Positions 7,628 to 14,381 of a stretch of 26,001 bases of DNA are shown here, piece after piece; the stretch's first letter is position 1; every line of letters starts with the position of its first letter. The notes under the pieces are model-generated. The model ran no database searches. It was not told where the DNA came from and saw nothing but the letters and a program-made list of their open reading frames with translations. Position numbers and translations under genes: made by a program. This stretch comes from RBG-16-66-20 sp049651845. Lineage in GTDB: Bacteria > Pseudomonadota > Gammaproteobacteria > Burkholderiales > SG8-39. The DNA lies in NCBI GenBank assembly GCA_049651845.1, contig JBASCW010000165.1, positions 1 through 26,001 on the forward strand, in the 5' to 3' direction.

Positions 7628-8088
7628 CCTGGGTACGGTGCGATCAGCAGCGGTACCGCCAGACCGCGCACCAGGGTTTCGAGCTGCATGCGCGAACGCA
7701 GCCCGCGCGCTCCGGCGGGGCGCGGCGAGCCGATCACCACCAGGGCCGGCTTGAGCAGTGCCGCCGCTTCGAGCAGGCACTCGGCCGGCTTGCCCAGCAC
7801 GATGCGCCGCTCGTAGCGCAGCCCGCGCTCCTGTGCCTGCGCGCGCACGCGCGCGACCTCCTCCTCGATCTCGCGTTCCAGCTGGCGTTCGATGTGCCGG
7901 CCGTAGGCATCGCGCGTGGAGGCGTTGTTCAGCCAGTCGTCACCCATCATGCCTTGCCAGAAGTCCGGCACGACGACGAGTTGCGAGAGCCGCGCGCCGG
8001 AAGCCGCCAGCCCCAGCGCCAGGCGCTCGGCCGCGCGCGCCCCGGGCGTGCCGTGGCTGGCGAGCAGGATGTGCGCGTAGCCGGTCAG
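7624..8088 (-). CDS. Universal stress protein (UspA family), start codon unusual
   Basis: UspA-type single domain. The clear C-terminal part reads LLKPALVVIGSPRP...LVRGLAVPLLIAPYPG, the Usp strand 4-strand 5 region with a degenerate nucleotide loop. The first strand, HILLASHGTPGARAAERLAL, is also present, but it lies upstream of the first ordinary start (GTG at 7971). In frame, the only codons between it and the TAA of the preceding gene begin with CTG at 8088, directly after that stop. The 154-aa protein from CTG is the right length for the family; from GTG it would be 115 aa and lack strand 1. So CTG initiation, stop readthrough from the preceding membrane peptide, or an error must be considered. 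The stop overlaps the next gene (ATGA). Confidence 0.72.
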   Translation of the reverse strand: MTGYAHILLASHGTPGARAAERLALGLAASGARLSQLVVVPDFWQGMMGDDWLNNASTRDAYGRHIERQLEREIEEEVARVRAQAQERGLRYERRIVLGKPAECLLEAAALLKPALVVIGSPRPAGARGLRSRMQLETLVRGLAVPLLIAPYPG

Positions 8089-8211
8089 TTAGACGTACAA
8101 GTACACCAGCAGCGCGATGGCGAGCGAGAACACGAGCGCCATGAAGTCCTCGTGCCGGTCGCTCTTGAACACGGTGAGCGCCGAGCCGCGGTCGAACTTG
8201 TCTTCAGCCAT
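8089..8211 (-). CDS. Small single-helix membrane protein (40 aa)
   Basis: A short gene lying in the gap between the YeiH-like transporter and the stress protein. It encodes 40 residues: a charged N-terminus (MAEDKFDRGSALTVFKSDRHED) and one hydrophobic helix (about residues 23-40, FMALVFSLAIALLVYLYV). The ATG at 8211 is preceded by GGGAGA, 15 bp after the transporter stop. The topology (charged end in the cytoplasm, helix at the C-terminus) is typical of small accessory subunits of transporters. It is in the same frame as the downstream stress protein, separated by a single TAA. I do not recognise a named family. Good ribosome site, tight spacing and sensible composition support it as real. 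Confidence 0.7.
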   Translation of the reverse strand: MAEDKFDRGSALTVFKSDRHEDFMALVFSLAIALLVYLYV

Positions 8212-8226
8212 GGTTGTCTCCCGGAT

Positions 8227-9813
8227 TCAGATCGTTTCGGCGACCAGCAGCCAGACCACGATCAGCGAGCCGACCGCCTTGATGATCCCCACGATGCTGC
8301 CCACCACCAGCGGCTGCCCGCCGGCCTGCTTGATCGAGCTCATGGTGATCTGCATTCCAAGCCCGACCAGGCCGAAAGTGAAGAACCACGCGATCAGGTC
8401 GCGGAACATGGCGATCTTCTTTGCCGTGTGGCGCACCGCGCGGTGCGCCTTCACCAGCACGTCGTTCGCCGCCTTGCTCATGATCTTGGCGTTGACCACG
8501 CCGCGCAGCGTGTCGTCGTCGTCGATGGACATGAGCTTCTTGTTCTCCATGAGCCGCTGCAGCGCGGCCTTCTGGTCCTGGCGCTGCACCTTCGCCGCCT
8601 CCGCCTGCAGCGCGGCGAGGTCCTTGTCGCCGAGCAGCTTGCTGACGGGCTTGCCCTCCTTGTCCTTCGTCGTCATCGCCTTCTCGCTATTGTCGAAGTA
8701 CGAGCCCTGGTAATGCAGCGCCGGCGCGAAGATGCCGGTCGAGGACAGCGCGAACATCAGGATGAAGCCGAGCACGAACACCGGGAACTTGCCGACGATC
8801 ACTTGCACGAGGTCGACCTTTTCCGCGCCCTCCTCGCGCTTCACGTACCACACCGCCAGCCACAGCACGATGATCGGCAGGAACAGCACGCGGGTGATGT
8901 TGAAGATCTCGGCGACCTTCAGCGTCTCGATGCCGGTGGGCTGGAAGGCGAGCGCCGCGCCGGCGACCTGGGCGGAGTTGAGGATCCCGGTGCCGGCCCA
9001 GGCGCCGAACTGGATGTAGCCCATGCCCATCGCCTTGCCGACGATCGGGAACAGGAACATGCAGATCACGCCGAACAGCAGGATGGTGCCGATGGTGTAG
9101 GCGATCTCGGTGGATTTCGCCTTCACCACCGGGGCCGCGGCCACGGCCGCGGACACGCCGCAGACGCCGACGCCGGCCGACAGCACGCCAGTCATCGAAT
9201 TTGGCATGTTGCGCCGCGCCCCGAGCCACAGCACGAAGCCCACGGAACCGAGCACGAACACGCCGATCAGTACGACGGACAGGCGGCCCAGATGCGCCAG
9301 TTCCGCGAGGCTGTAGAGCGCGCCCAGCAGGATGACGCCGGTCTTCAGGCCGAGCCGTGAAAGGCGCACGCCGTTTTCCGCCCAGACCGGCACGCCGAAG
9401 ACATTGACGATGACGATGCCGGCGATGATGCCCATCACCACGTAGTTGAGGTTCATCACGCTGGCGAAATTGAAGCCGAGGGTCGGCTGCGCCTGGCGAC
9501 CCCATTGCCCCATCAGCGGATCGAGCCCCCATTTCACGATGAACGCCACCATCATGATGAAGACCACGCCGCCTACCATCGAGAGGTAATAGTCCGTCTG
9601 CCCTTCCTTCGGCGTGGCGGCGAGCTGCCACAGGCCGAACAGGATGCCGATCGCGCCGAAAATGTAGCCGAGCATCTGCATCTCACCCACGATGCGGGCG
9701 GTGCCGAGGAACTTGATGACCGGTTCCATGGCGCCGGACTGCACCAGGTAGGCGTAGGCCACCATGATGATTCCCAAGACCAGCGGCCAGACCGTCTTGC
9801 GCGTGTAGACCAT
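8227..9813 (-). CDS. YeiH/UPF0324-family putative sulfate exporter with large soluble insert
   Basis: Inner-membrane protein of the family annotated as putative sulfate exporter. The 528-aa product shows the family signatures GVCGVSAAVAAAPVVKA (216-232) and a WAGTGILNSAQVAGA stretch (272-286), with about ten hydrophobic segments. It is much longer than the roughly 340-aa YeiH: there is an N-terminal addition of about 110 residues with extra helices, and a charged Lys/Asp/Gln-rich segment at about 372-466 before the last two helices. The ATG at 9813 follows GGGGAGGTG; a frame extending 14 residues further upstream lacks support. It heads the module with the 40-aa protein, the stress protein and the SRPBCC protein. 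Near sat and apr genes, sulfate or sulfite efflux is a reasonable but unproven role. Confidence 0.85.
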   Translation of the reverse strand: MVYTRKTVWPLVLGIIMVAYAYLVQSGAMEPVIKFLGTARIVGEMQMLGYIFGAIGILFGLWQLAATPKEGQTDYYLSMVGGVVFIMMVAFIVKWGLDPLMGQWGRQAQPTLGFNFASVMNLNYVVMGIIAGIVIVNVFGVPVWAENGVRLSRLGLKTGVILLGALYSLAELAHLGRLSVVLIGVFVLGSVGFVLWLGARRNMPNSMTGVLSAGVGVCGVSAAVAAAPVVKAKSTEIAYTIGTILLFGVICMFLFPIVGKAMGMGYIQFGAWAGTGILNSAQVAGAALAFQPTGIETLKVAEIFNITRVLFLPIIVLWLAVWYVKREEGAEKVDLVQVIVGKFPVFVLGFILMFALSSTGIFAPALHYQGSYFDNSEKAMTTKDKEGKPVSKLLGDKDLAALQAEAAKVQRQDQKAALQRLMENKKLMSIDDDDTLRGVVNAKIMSKAANDVLVKAHRAVRHTAKKIAMFRDLIAWFFTFGLVGLGMQITMSSIKQAGGQPLVVGSIVGIIKAVGSLIVVWLLVAETI

Positions 9814-10018
9814 GGCGTGGCACCTCCCCCGGTGTGCTCGCGGCGTGCAATGCACGTCGCCGTGTCAGGATTGTTGCAGGGCGTCGCGCAGGAAGGTAAA
9901 TAAAATATTCATGGGGCTGTCAGGGATTTCTATCGCTAGATGGTCGCGCGCCGTATGATGCACTGCAAGACCGCCAATGGAACTCGGATGACGCGTTGTG
10001 CGTTGCGTCAAAATCGCA
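9814..10018. promoter_or_regulatory. Leader and probable promoter region of the YeiH-like gene
   Basis: This 205-bp stretch without a gene holds an A/T-rich block at 9895-9912, unusual in this GC-rich region. On the minus strand, CTGACA (near 9917-9922) lies about 15 bp ahead of TATTTA, a weak sigma70-like pair. Closer to the gene is a perfect 13-bp inverted repeat CGTGCAATGCACG (9844-9856), which could be an operator or a small leader hairpin. No binding protein can be named; the LysR gene at 11734-12660 is one candidate. Confidence 0.35.
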
Positions 10019-10249
10019 ATGACGCTGGATAAGGCGCGGCAGCTGCTTACGGTGCAGGCCGATATTGGCGGCTTCTGCAATGCCAACGCAGCCAAGCCGA
10101 TACTGGCCGAGGTGAGCCGCGAGCATGGCTAGGTTGCGGCGGACGACCTGATCCGCGAGCTCGAGCCCGATCGCATCTTCGGGTTCATTCCCGGCACTGC
10201 TTTCGACGGCAGGCTCGCTGACGCAGCGACGCTCGATATCCTCGAATAG
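10019..10249 (+). pseudogene. Small unknown gene interrupted by an in-frame amber codon
   Basis: Reading from ATG at 10019, 37 codons (starting MTLDKARQLLTVQADIGGFC and ending SREHG) reach a TAG at 10130-10132; the same frame then continues for 38 more sensible codons (VAADDLIRELEPDRIFGFIP...) to a TAG at 10247. Both halves look like one small helical protein of about 76 aa, and TAG differs from CAG (Gln) by one base. No clear ribosome site precedes the ATG; a GTG at 9998 is an alternative start. I do not recognise the family securely. It may be a recent pseudogene, or a site of sequencing error; amber readthrough is less likely. Confidence 0.5.
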
Positions 10250-10331
10250 ATTCTCCTGACCGCCGGATCAGTTTTTCGGTCTGGCGCGGCGATTCGGTTC
10301 CCTGCAGCATGCCGGGGGAGGAGGTGACAGC

Positions 10332-10925
10332 ATGCAGACATATGCTCCCCTCGCGGTAAGCTTGCTACGCGAGCGGGCGACGTTCGAGCAACTGCCCCAA
10401 GTTGCCGTGCAGCGCGTTTCCCTGGAAGACCCGGCGCTTGCGGTGATGACCGACCTGCGGCGGGTGACCACCATTACCATCGATCCCGAAGCAGCGATCG
10501 AGAACGCGATGCGCGTGATGGTCCGGCGCAACGTGCGGCTGCTGTTCGTGGTAAACGTCGACAACGAGATCGAGGGCCTGATCACCGCCACCGACCTGCT
10601 CGGCGAGAAGCCGATCCAGTACTTGAGCGAGAACGGCGGCAAGCGGCGCGACATCCAGGTTCACGGGATCATGACGCCGCGCAGCCGGCTCGAGGTCTTG
10701 GCTTACGAGGACGTGCGCGCGGCGCGCGTCGGGCACGTGCTTGCCACGCTGCAGAGCAGCCGGCGCCAGCACGCGCTGGTTGCAGAGCGCGACGCCGGGG
10801 GCAGTGTGACGGTGCGAGGGATCTTCTCCACCTCGCAACTCGCGCGCCAGCTCGGCCAGGGCGTCCAGACCAGCGACGTGGTGTACGGCTTCGCCGAGAT
10901 CGAGGCGGCTATAAATCACCGATAG
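10332..10925 (+). CDS. CBS-domain pair protein
   Basis: A 197-aa soluble protein with two CBS domains: residues about 38-97 (MTDLRRVTTITIDPEAAIENAM ... GLITATDLLGE pattern) and about 110-180 (IMTPRSRLEVLAYEDV ... VRGIFSTSQLARQLG). CBS pairs bind adenine nucleotides such as AMP, ADP, ATP or SAM and act as energy sensors for attached or partner proteins. No catalytic domain is attached. The start is well supported by GGAGGAGGTGACAGC just ahead of the ATG. It lies 73 bp upstream of adenylate kinase on the same strand, so the two may form a small operon; nucleotide sensing next to adenylate kinase fits an APS-pathway cell, but this is inference. Confidence 0.85.
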   Translation: MQTYAPLAVSLLRERATFEQLPQVAVQRVSLEDPALAVMTDLRRVTTITIDPEAAIENAMRVMVRRNVRLLFVVNVDNEIEGLITATDLLGEKPIQYLSENGGKRRDIQVHGIMTPRSRLEVLAYEDVRAARVGHVLATLQSSRRQHALVAERDAGGSVTVRGIFSTSQLARQLGQGVQTSDVVYGFAEIEAAINHR

Positions 10926-10998
10926 CCGCCGCGCGCCGGACCGCACGCGGTGCGCCGCCGCAGCGCCCCCCCGGAACACCACTTCGACGAGGACTCCG

Positions 10999-11652
10999 AT
11001 GAGGCTTATTCTTTTGGGCGCGCCCGGCGCCGGCAAGGGCACGCAAGCGGCCCGGATTTGCCGGAAGTACGGCATCCCGCAGATCTCCACCGGCGACATG
11101 CTGCGCGCCGCGGTCAAGGCCGGCACGCCGCTCGGTTTGGCGGCCAAGAAGGTGATGGACTCGGGCGGCCTGGTCGGCGACGACATCGTCATCGGGTTGG
11201 TCGAGGAGCGCATTGCGCAGCCCGATTGCGCCAAGGGCTTTCTGTTCGACGGCTTCCCGCGCACGATCCCGCAGGCCGACGCGATGAAGACCGCGGGCGT
11301 CAAACTCGACGTGGTGCTCGAGATTGACGTGCCCGACGAGGCCGTCATCGAGCGCATGAGCGGGCGGCTGTTCCACCTCGCTTCGGGCCGCAGCTACCAC
11401 GTCAAGTTCAACCCGCCCAAAGTGGCCGGCCTGGACGACGCGACCGGCGAGCCCTTGGTCCAGCGCGACGACGACAAGGAAGCAACCGTGCGCACGCGGC
11501 TGGACCTGTACCAGAAGCAGACGCGCCCACTGGTCGCGTACTACTCCGCCTGGGCCGCCGGCGGCGACGCAACCGCGCCGCGCTACCGCTGCATCAGCGG
11601 CACGGGCAACGTTGAAGAAATCACCGCACGCGCCTTCGCCGCGCTGGGCTGA
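10999..11652 (+). CDS. adk: Adenylate kinase
   Basis: Converts AMP and ATP to two ADP in the cytoplasm. The 217-aa protein has the P-loop GAPGAGKGT (7-15), the AMP-site region STGDMLRA (30-37), FDGFPRT (83-89) and a long-type lid (about 122-160) ending in GEPLVQRDDD, without zinc cysteines. Length is normal for the long bacterial form. The ribosome site is weak (GAGGACTCCG). Located downstream of the CBS protein and close to sat and apr genes. AMP is a substrate for APS formation by reverse APS reductase, and ATP is made by Sat, so adenylate kinase ties these pools together. Whether this is the only adk in the genome is not visible here. Confidence 0.97.
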   Translation: MRLILLGAPGAGKGTQAARICRKYGIPQISTGDMLRAAVKAGTPLGLAAKKVMDSGGLVGDDIVIGLVEERIAQPDCAKGFLFDGFPRTIPQADAMKTAGVKLDVVLEIDVPDEAVIERMSGRLFHLASGRSYHVKFNPPKVAGLDDATGEPLVQRDDDKEATVRTRLDLYQKQTRPLVAYYSAWAAGGDATAPRYRCISGTGNVEEITARAFAALG

Positions 11653-11719
11653 GGCGGCGGCCCATCAATCGACACGGCACCTTGATTTTCAGAATGGCCG
11701 AGAACGTCGACCTTTCCAA

Positions 11720-11736
11720 TAGCGGCCCTGCCGCTA
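11720..11736. terminator. Inverted repeat between convergent adk and LysR gene
   Basis: A perfect 7-bp stem, TAGCGGC (11720-11726) and GCCGCTA (11730-11736) with a 3-nt loop, overlaps the stop codon of the LysR gene and lies 68 bp after adk. It sits where a bidirectional terminator is expected, but there is no proper T-run on either side, so intrinsic termination is uncertain. Confidence 0.35.
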
Positions 11737-12660
11737 GCCGTGCGCCGCGGGCTCCTTTGGCGGCTGCATGGCGGCCATGCGCTCCTTGGCGAAAGCGACG
11801 AAATTGCTGACCAGTTTCGAATAGAACTTCTGCTTCGAGTAGACCAGCGCCAGGCTGCGCACCAGGCGCGGCGCGAGCGCAATCCCGACCAGCAGCCCCA
11901 TCTGCGTTTCCTTGCTGACGGTGGCGCGCGACATGATCGCGAAGCCGCGGCCGGTGGCGACCAGGCCCTTGAGCGCCTCCGGGCTGCCGAGCTCCATCGC
12001 CGGCTGCAGCGCATCCGTCGGGAGTCCGGCCTTCTGCAGGTAGTGGTCGCTGACTTCCCGCGTGCCGGAGCCCGGCTCCCGGCTGATGTAGGCGTGCTGC
12101 ACGAGCAGGCCGGGCGCGACCGAGCGCAGCTTGGCGAGCGGATGCGACGGCGCGCACACCACCAGCAGCTCGTCCTCGCAGACGATCTCGGTGACGAGCG
12201 AGGGCAGCAGCGATTCGCCTTCGATGAAGCCGATGTCGAGGCTGTGCTCGGCGACCTGGTTCTGCACTGTCTCGGAGTTTGCGACCAGCAGGCGGGGCAC
12301 GACGCCGGGATAGCGGCCGCTGAACTCGCCGAGCACCCGCGGCAGCAGGTATTCGGCGATCGTCATGCTCGCCCCGATGAGCAGCGGCCCCGCAAGCCGC
12401 CCGGTCATGTCCTTGAGCCGCGCGTCGAGCTCGGCCGACAGGTTGAGGATGCGATCGGCGTAATCGAACACCACGCGGCCGGACTCGGTCAGGGAAATCT
12501 GGCCATGGCCGCGCTCGAACAGGCGCGTGTCGAAGTGCTCCTCCAGCTGCTTGATCTGGAAGGTGACCGCCGGCTGCGTCATGAACAGCGCCTCGGCGGC
12601 CTTGGTGAAGGAGAGGTGCTTCGCTACGGCGTGAAAGACCTGGAGGCGCCGATCGGCCAT
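11734..12660 (-). CDS. LysR-family regulator, CbbR/YeiE-like
   Basis: A 308-aa LysR-type regulator: winged helix-turn-helix at residues 1-62 (LSFTKAAEALFMTQPAVTFQIKQLEEHF) and a ligand domain from about 92. The ligand domain carries ASMTIAEYLLPRVLGEF, LDIGFIEGE, REPGSGTRE and AMELGSPEALKGLVATGRGFAIMSR, which match the pattern of the CbbR/CysB-YeiE group from memory of YeiE. In enterobacteria YeiE sits beside YeiH and responds to sulfite, so a sulfur-related role here is attractive; CbbR of carbon fixation is an equally possible label, and no cbb genes are in view. No clear ribosome site precedes the ATG at 12660. It is convergent with adk; upstream lie gene remnants rather than the usual divergent target. 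Confidence 0.88.
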   Translation of the reverse strand: MADRRLQVFHAVAKHLSFTKAAEALFMTQPAVTFQIKQLEEHFDTRLFERGHGQISLTESGRVVFDYADRILNLSAELDARLKDMTGRLAGPLLIGASMTIAEYLLPRVLGEFSGRYPGVVPRLLVANSETVQNQVAEHSLDIGFIEGESLLPSLVTEIVCEDELLVVCAPSHPLAKLRSVAPGLLVQHAYISREPGSGTREVSDHYLQKAGLPTDALQPAMELGSPEALKGLVATGRGFAIMSRATVSKETQMGLLVGIALAPRLVRSLALVYSKQKFYSKLVSNFVAFAKERMAAMQPPKEPAAHG

Positions 12661-12948
12661 GCTCTATTCAAGCACAATCTGCCGCTGCTCAGGGTCAACG
12701 TCGCCGCCGACAGCACGCCGCGCTTCTGGACCATGCTCGCGCACCATCACGGGCTACTCTGGAACGCTTCGGAGTTCGGCCGCTCGTTCGGTGTCGCCGA
12801 TACCACGGTGCGCGGCTACCTGGGCAAGCCCACCGATGCGCTGGTCGTGCGCCAACTCAAGCCCTGGCACGAGAACATCGGCAAACGGCGGGTGCACTCG
12901 CCGAAGGTCTACGTCCGCGCCTCGAGCTGGCGCGCGAATTCCCCGTAG
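12661..12948 (+). pseudogene. Remnant of a DUF4143-domain ATPase gene
   Basis: The frame starting at 12661 encodes a stretch that resembles the central part of the DUF4143 domain of AAA-type ATPases: PRFWTMLAHHHG, FGVADTTVRGYL, ALVVRQLKPWHENIGKR and SPKVYVR (about 12715-12915). There is no ATPase domain ahead of it: the upstream sequence is the start of the LysR gene on the other strand. After VYVR the expected D-S-G-L continuation is lost, and the frame runs into the end of the MFS remnant and stops at 12948. It has no start codon of its own with a ribosome site. It is a truncated fragment, probably left by a deletion. Confidence 0.7.
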
Positions 12949-13589
12949 GCGATGCCGGTGTAGCCGCTCGCGGTAGCCCCGGCAGCCACGCAGATGAGCA
13001 GGATCAGCCACGTCGGCCAGCCGGCCGAGAACTGGCCCGCCATCGCCGCGGCGGCGGCCATGAGCACGCCCTGCAGCACCAGCAGCTGGCGCGCCGGCAT
13101 GACCCGGTCGGCGAGCCAGCCCCAGACTGGGCGCGTGACCACGCCGCTGATCTGGTAGGCCGCGAGCGCCTGGCCCGCCGCGATCAGGTCGAAGCCAGCG
13201 CGGCTGGTGAGGTGCACCGCCATGAAGGCGACGAAGCACGGCTGGGTCCCGGAGTAGATGAAGCTCGTGAAGGTCAGGTGCGCCAGCGCGGGATTGCCGG
13301 CCAGCAGCGCAAACGGCGCGCGCAGGCCGGCGAGCAGCGGCGCGAGCAGCACCAACTGGCAGGCGCGCACCGCGCCGTGGCGATGGATGAAGCCCGCGGC
13401 AAGCAGAGAGGAGCCGATGCCCACGCCGTAGACCACCGAGACGAAGTAGCCCACCCAGGCGCCGTCCACCTTCAGGTCGGCGGCCACCATCGGCGCCAGC
13501 GCGGGCAGCGTATAGGCCGCCATGATCGCGAGCGTCTGCGTAGCCAGCGTGGCGACGAGCGGCCAGACGGGGAAGGTGGTCGGCGCCAA
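12909..13589 (-). pseudogene. MFS transporter remnant with internal and C-terminal deletions
   Basis: From a possible TTG at 13589 the frame encodes 226 residues of a major facilitator protein, against about 400 for intact members. The first four helices are present (LAIMAAYTLPALAPMVAADL through RACQLVLL), but the sequence then jumps to APFALLAGNPALAHLTF, which belongs just before helix 7; about 90 residues, including helix 5 and most of helix 6, seem to be missing. The C-half begins normally (FIYSGTQPCFVAFMAVHL, RPVWGWLADR) but ends after GIAYGEFARQL, so the last helices are gone. The end abuts the DUF4143 fragment near 12915-12920. No convincing ribosome site is present. A functional shortened protein is unlikely. 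Confidence 0.7.
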
Positions 13590-13797
13590 GCGCTGGTCTA
13601 GATCGGCTCGACGTGAATGGTGCTGCGACGATCCCGGATCGGCGGACGGATCTCGATTGCCACGCAAAACTTTTTTCCATGCGCGACCGTATCGCCGGTC
13701 GGACACGCGGTCGATCGCGCGGTGTTTGGTGAAAACCTTCTCTCGCGCAGATTCTTCGGCCTCCGCACCGACCCGTTGGGGGTTGATTCCGACGCAC

Positions 13798-14022
13798 TTT
13801 GACCGCCACTTCCTCGCGTGGACCCGCGGCGACGGATGGCACCACACCAGGTGGGACAGGACCGAGGCCGTGTTCGCGACCGAGGGCAAGGTGCACGTCG
13901 CCGTGGACTTCACCCGCTACCGGGAGGACGGCTCGGTGATCGGGCACTACTTCTCGCTCTACGTCGTCACCTGCCAGGCCGGGCACTGGGGAATCCAGGT
14001 CGGCTCCGGCAACGGCACGTGA
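13798..14022 (+). pseudogene. C-terminal fragment of an NTF2/SnoaL-like protein
   Basis: The frame carries a 74-residue stretch with a coherent pattern: GDGWHHTRWDRTEAVF, KVHVAVDFTRYREDGSVIG, SLYVVTCQAGHWGIQ, ending in a TGA at 14020. This resembles the second half of NTF2/SnoaL-like single-domain proteins, where these strands form the open cone. The N-terminal half is absent: upstream residues show no related pattern and no start with a ribosome site. It is therefore called a fragment. It lies in the same decayed stretch as the DUF4143 and MFS remnants. Confidence 0.5.
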
Positions 14023-14261
14023 CCGGTCGAACGCCTCCGTGCAGGGCGATCCTGTTCCAGCGGTCACCGAGGCCGCGGCCAGCGGTGAGACGGCGCTGAT
14101 TCCGTCTACAACGCCATCGGCGAGATGGTGCCCGTTGCCGCAGTGCTGAAGGCGGGCATTTCCAGACCGGAGCGACCCGGGCAGCCCCGGCACGAGTTAG
14201 ACTGGGTGCAGGCAGGGCTGACGACCGCGGCTTTTCCCGGAATCGTTTTTTGCAGCTACGC
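14023..14261. other. Non-coding or decayed stretch upstream of the SulP gene
   Basis: No intact gene was found here on either strand. A short frame at about 14102-14170 reads VYNAIGEMVPVAAVLKAGIS, which looks protein-like and may be another gene remnant, but no family was recognised. The last 100 bases become richer in A/T (for example around 14232-14252), which would suit a promoter for the SulP gene. Confidence 0.4.
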
Positions 14262-14381
14262 ATGGATGCGGAAAGAACTTTTCTTGAAACTCCGGACAAC
14301 AGTCCTTGTGATGATTGGGGCTCCTCCGCGCGCTCCCAGGAGAGCGATCTGAGCGGGTACGGCGGCAAAGCGGTGTCGTGA
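14262..14381 (+). CDS. Possible 39-aa leader peptide overlapping the SulP start
   Basis: An ATG at 14262 opens 39 codons of polar, acidic sequence (MDAERTFLETPDNSPCDDWG and on) whose TGA overlaps the GTG proposed as the SulP start (GTGA). Such an overlap often marks translational coupling, and it favours this GTG. There is no clear ribosome site before the ATG and another frame is open over part of the stretch, so it may be chance. No family recognised. Confidence 0.25.
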   Translation: MDAERTFLETPDNSPCDDWGSSARSQESDLSGYGGKAVS

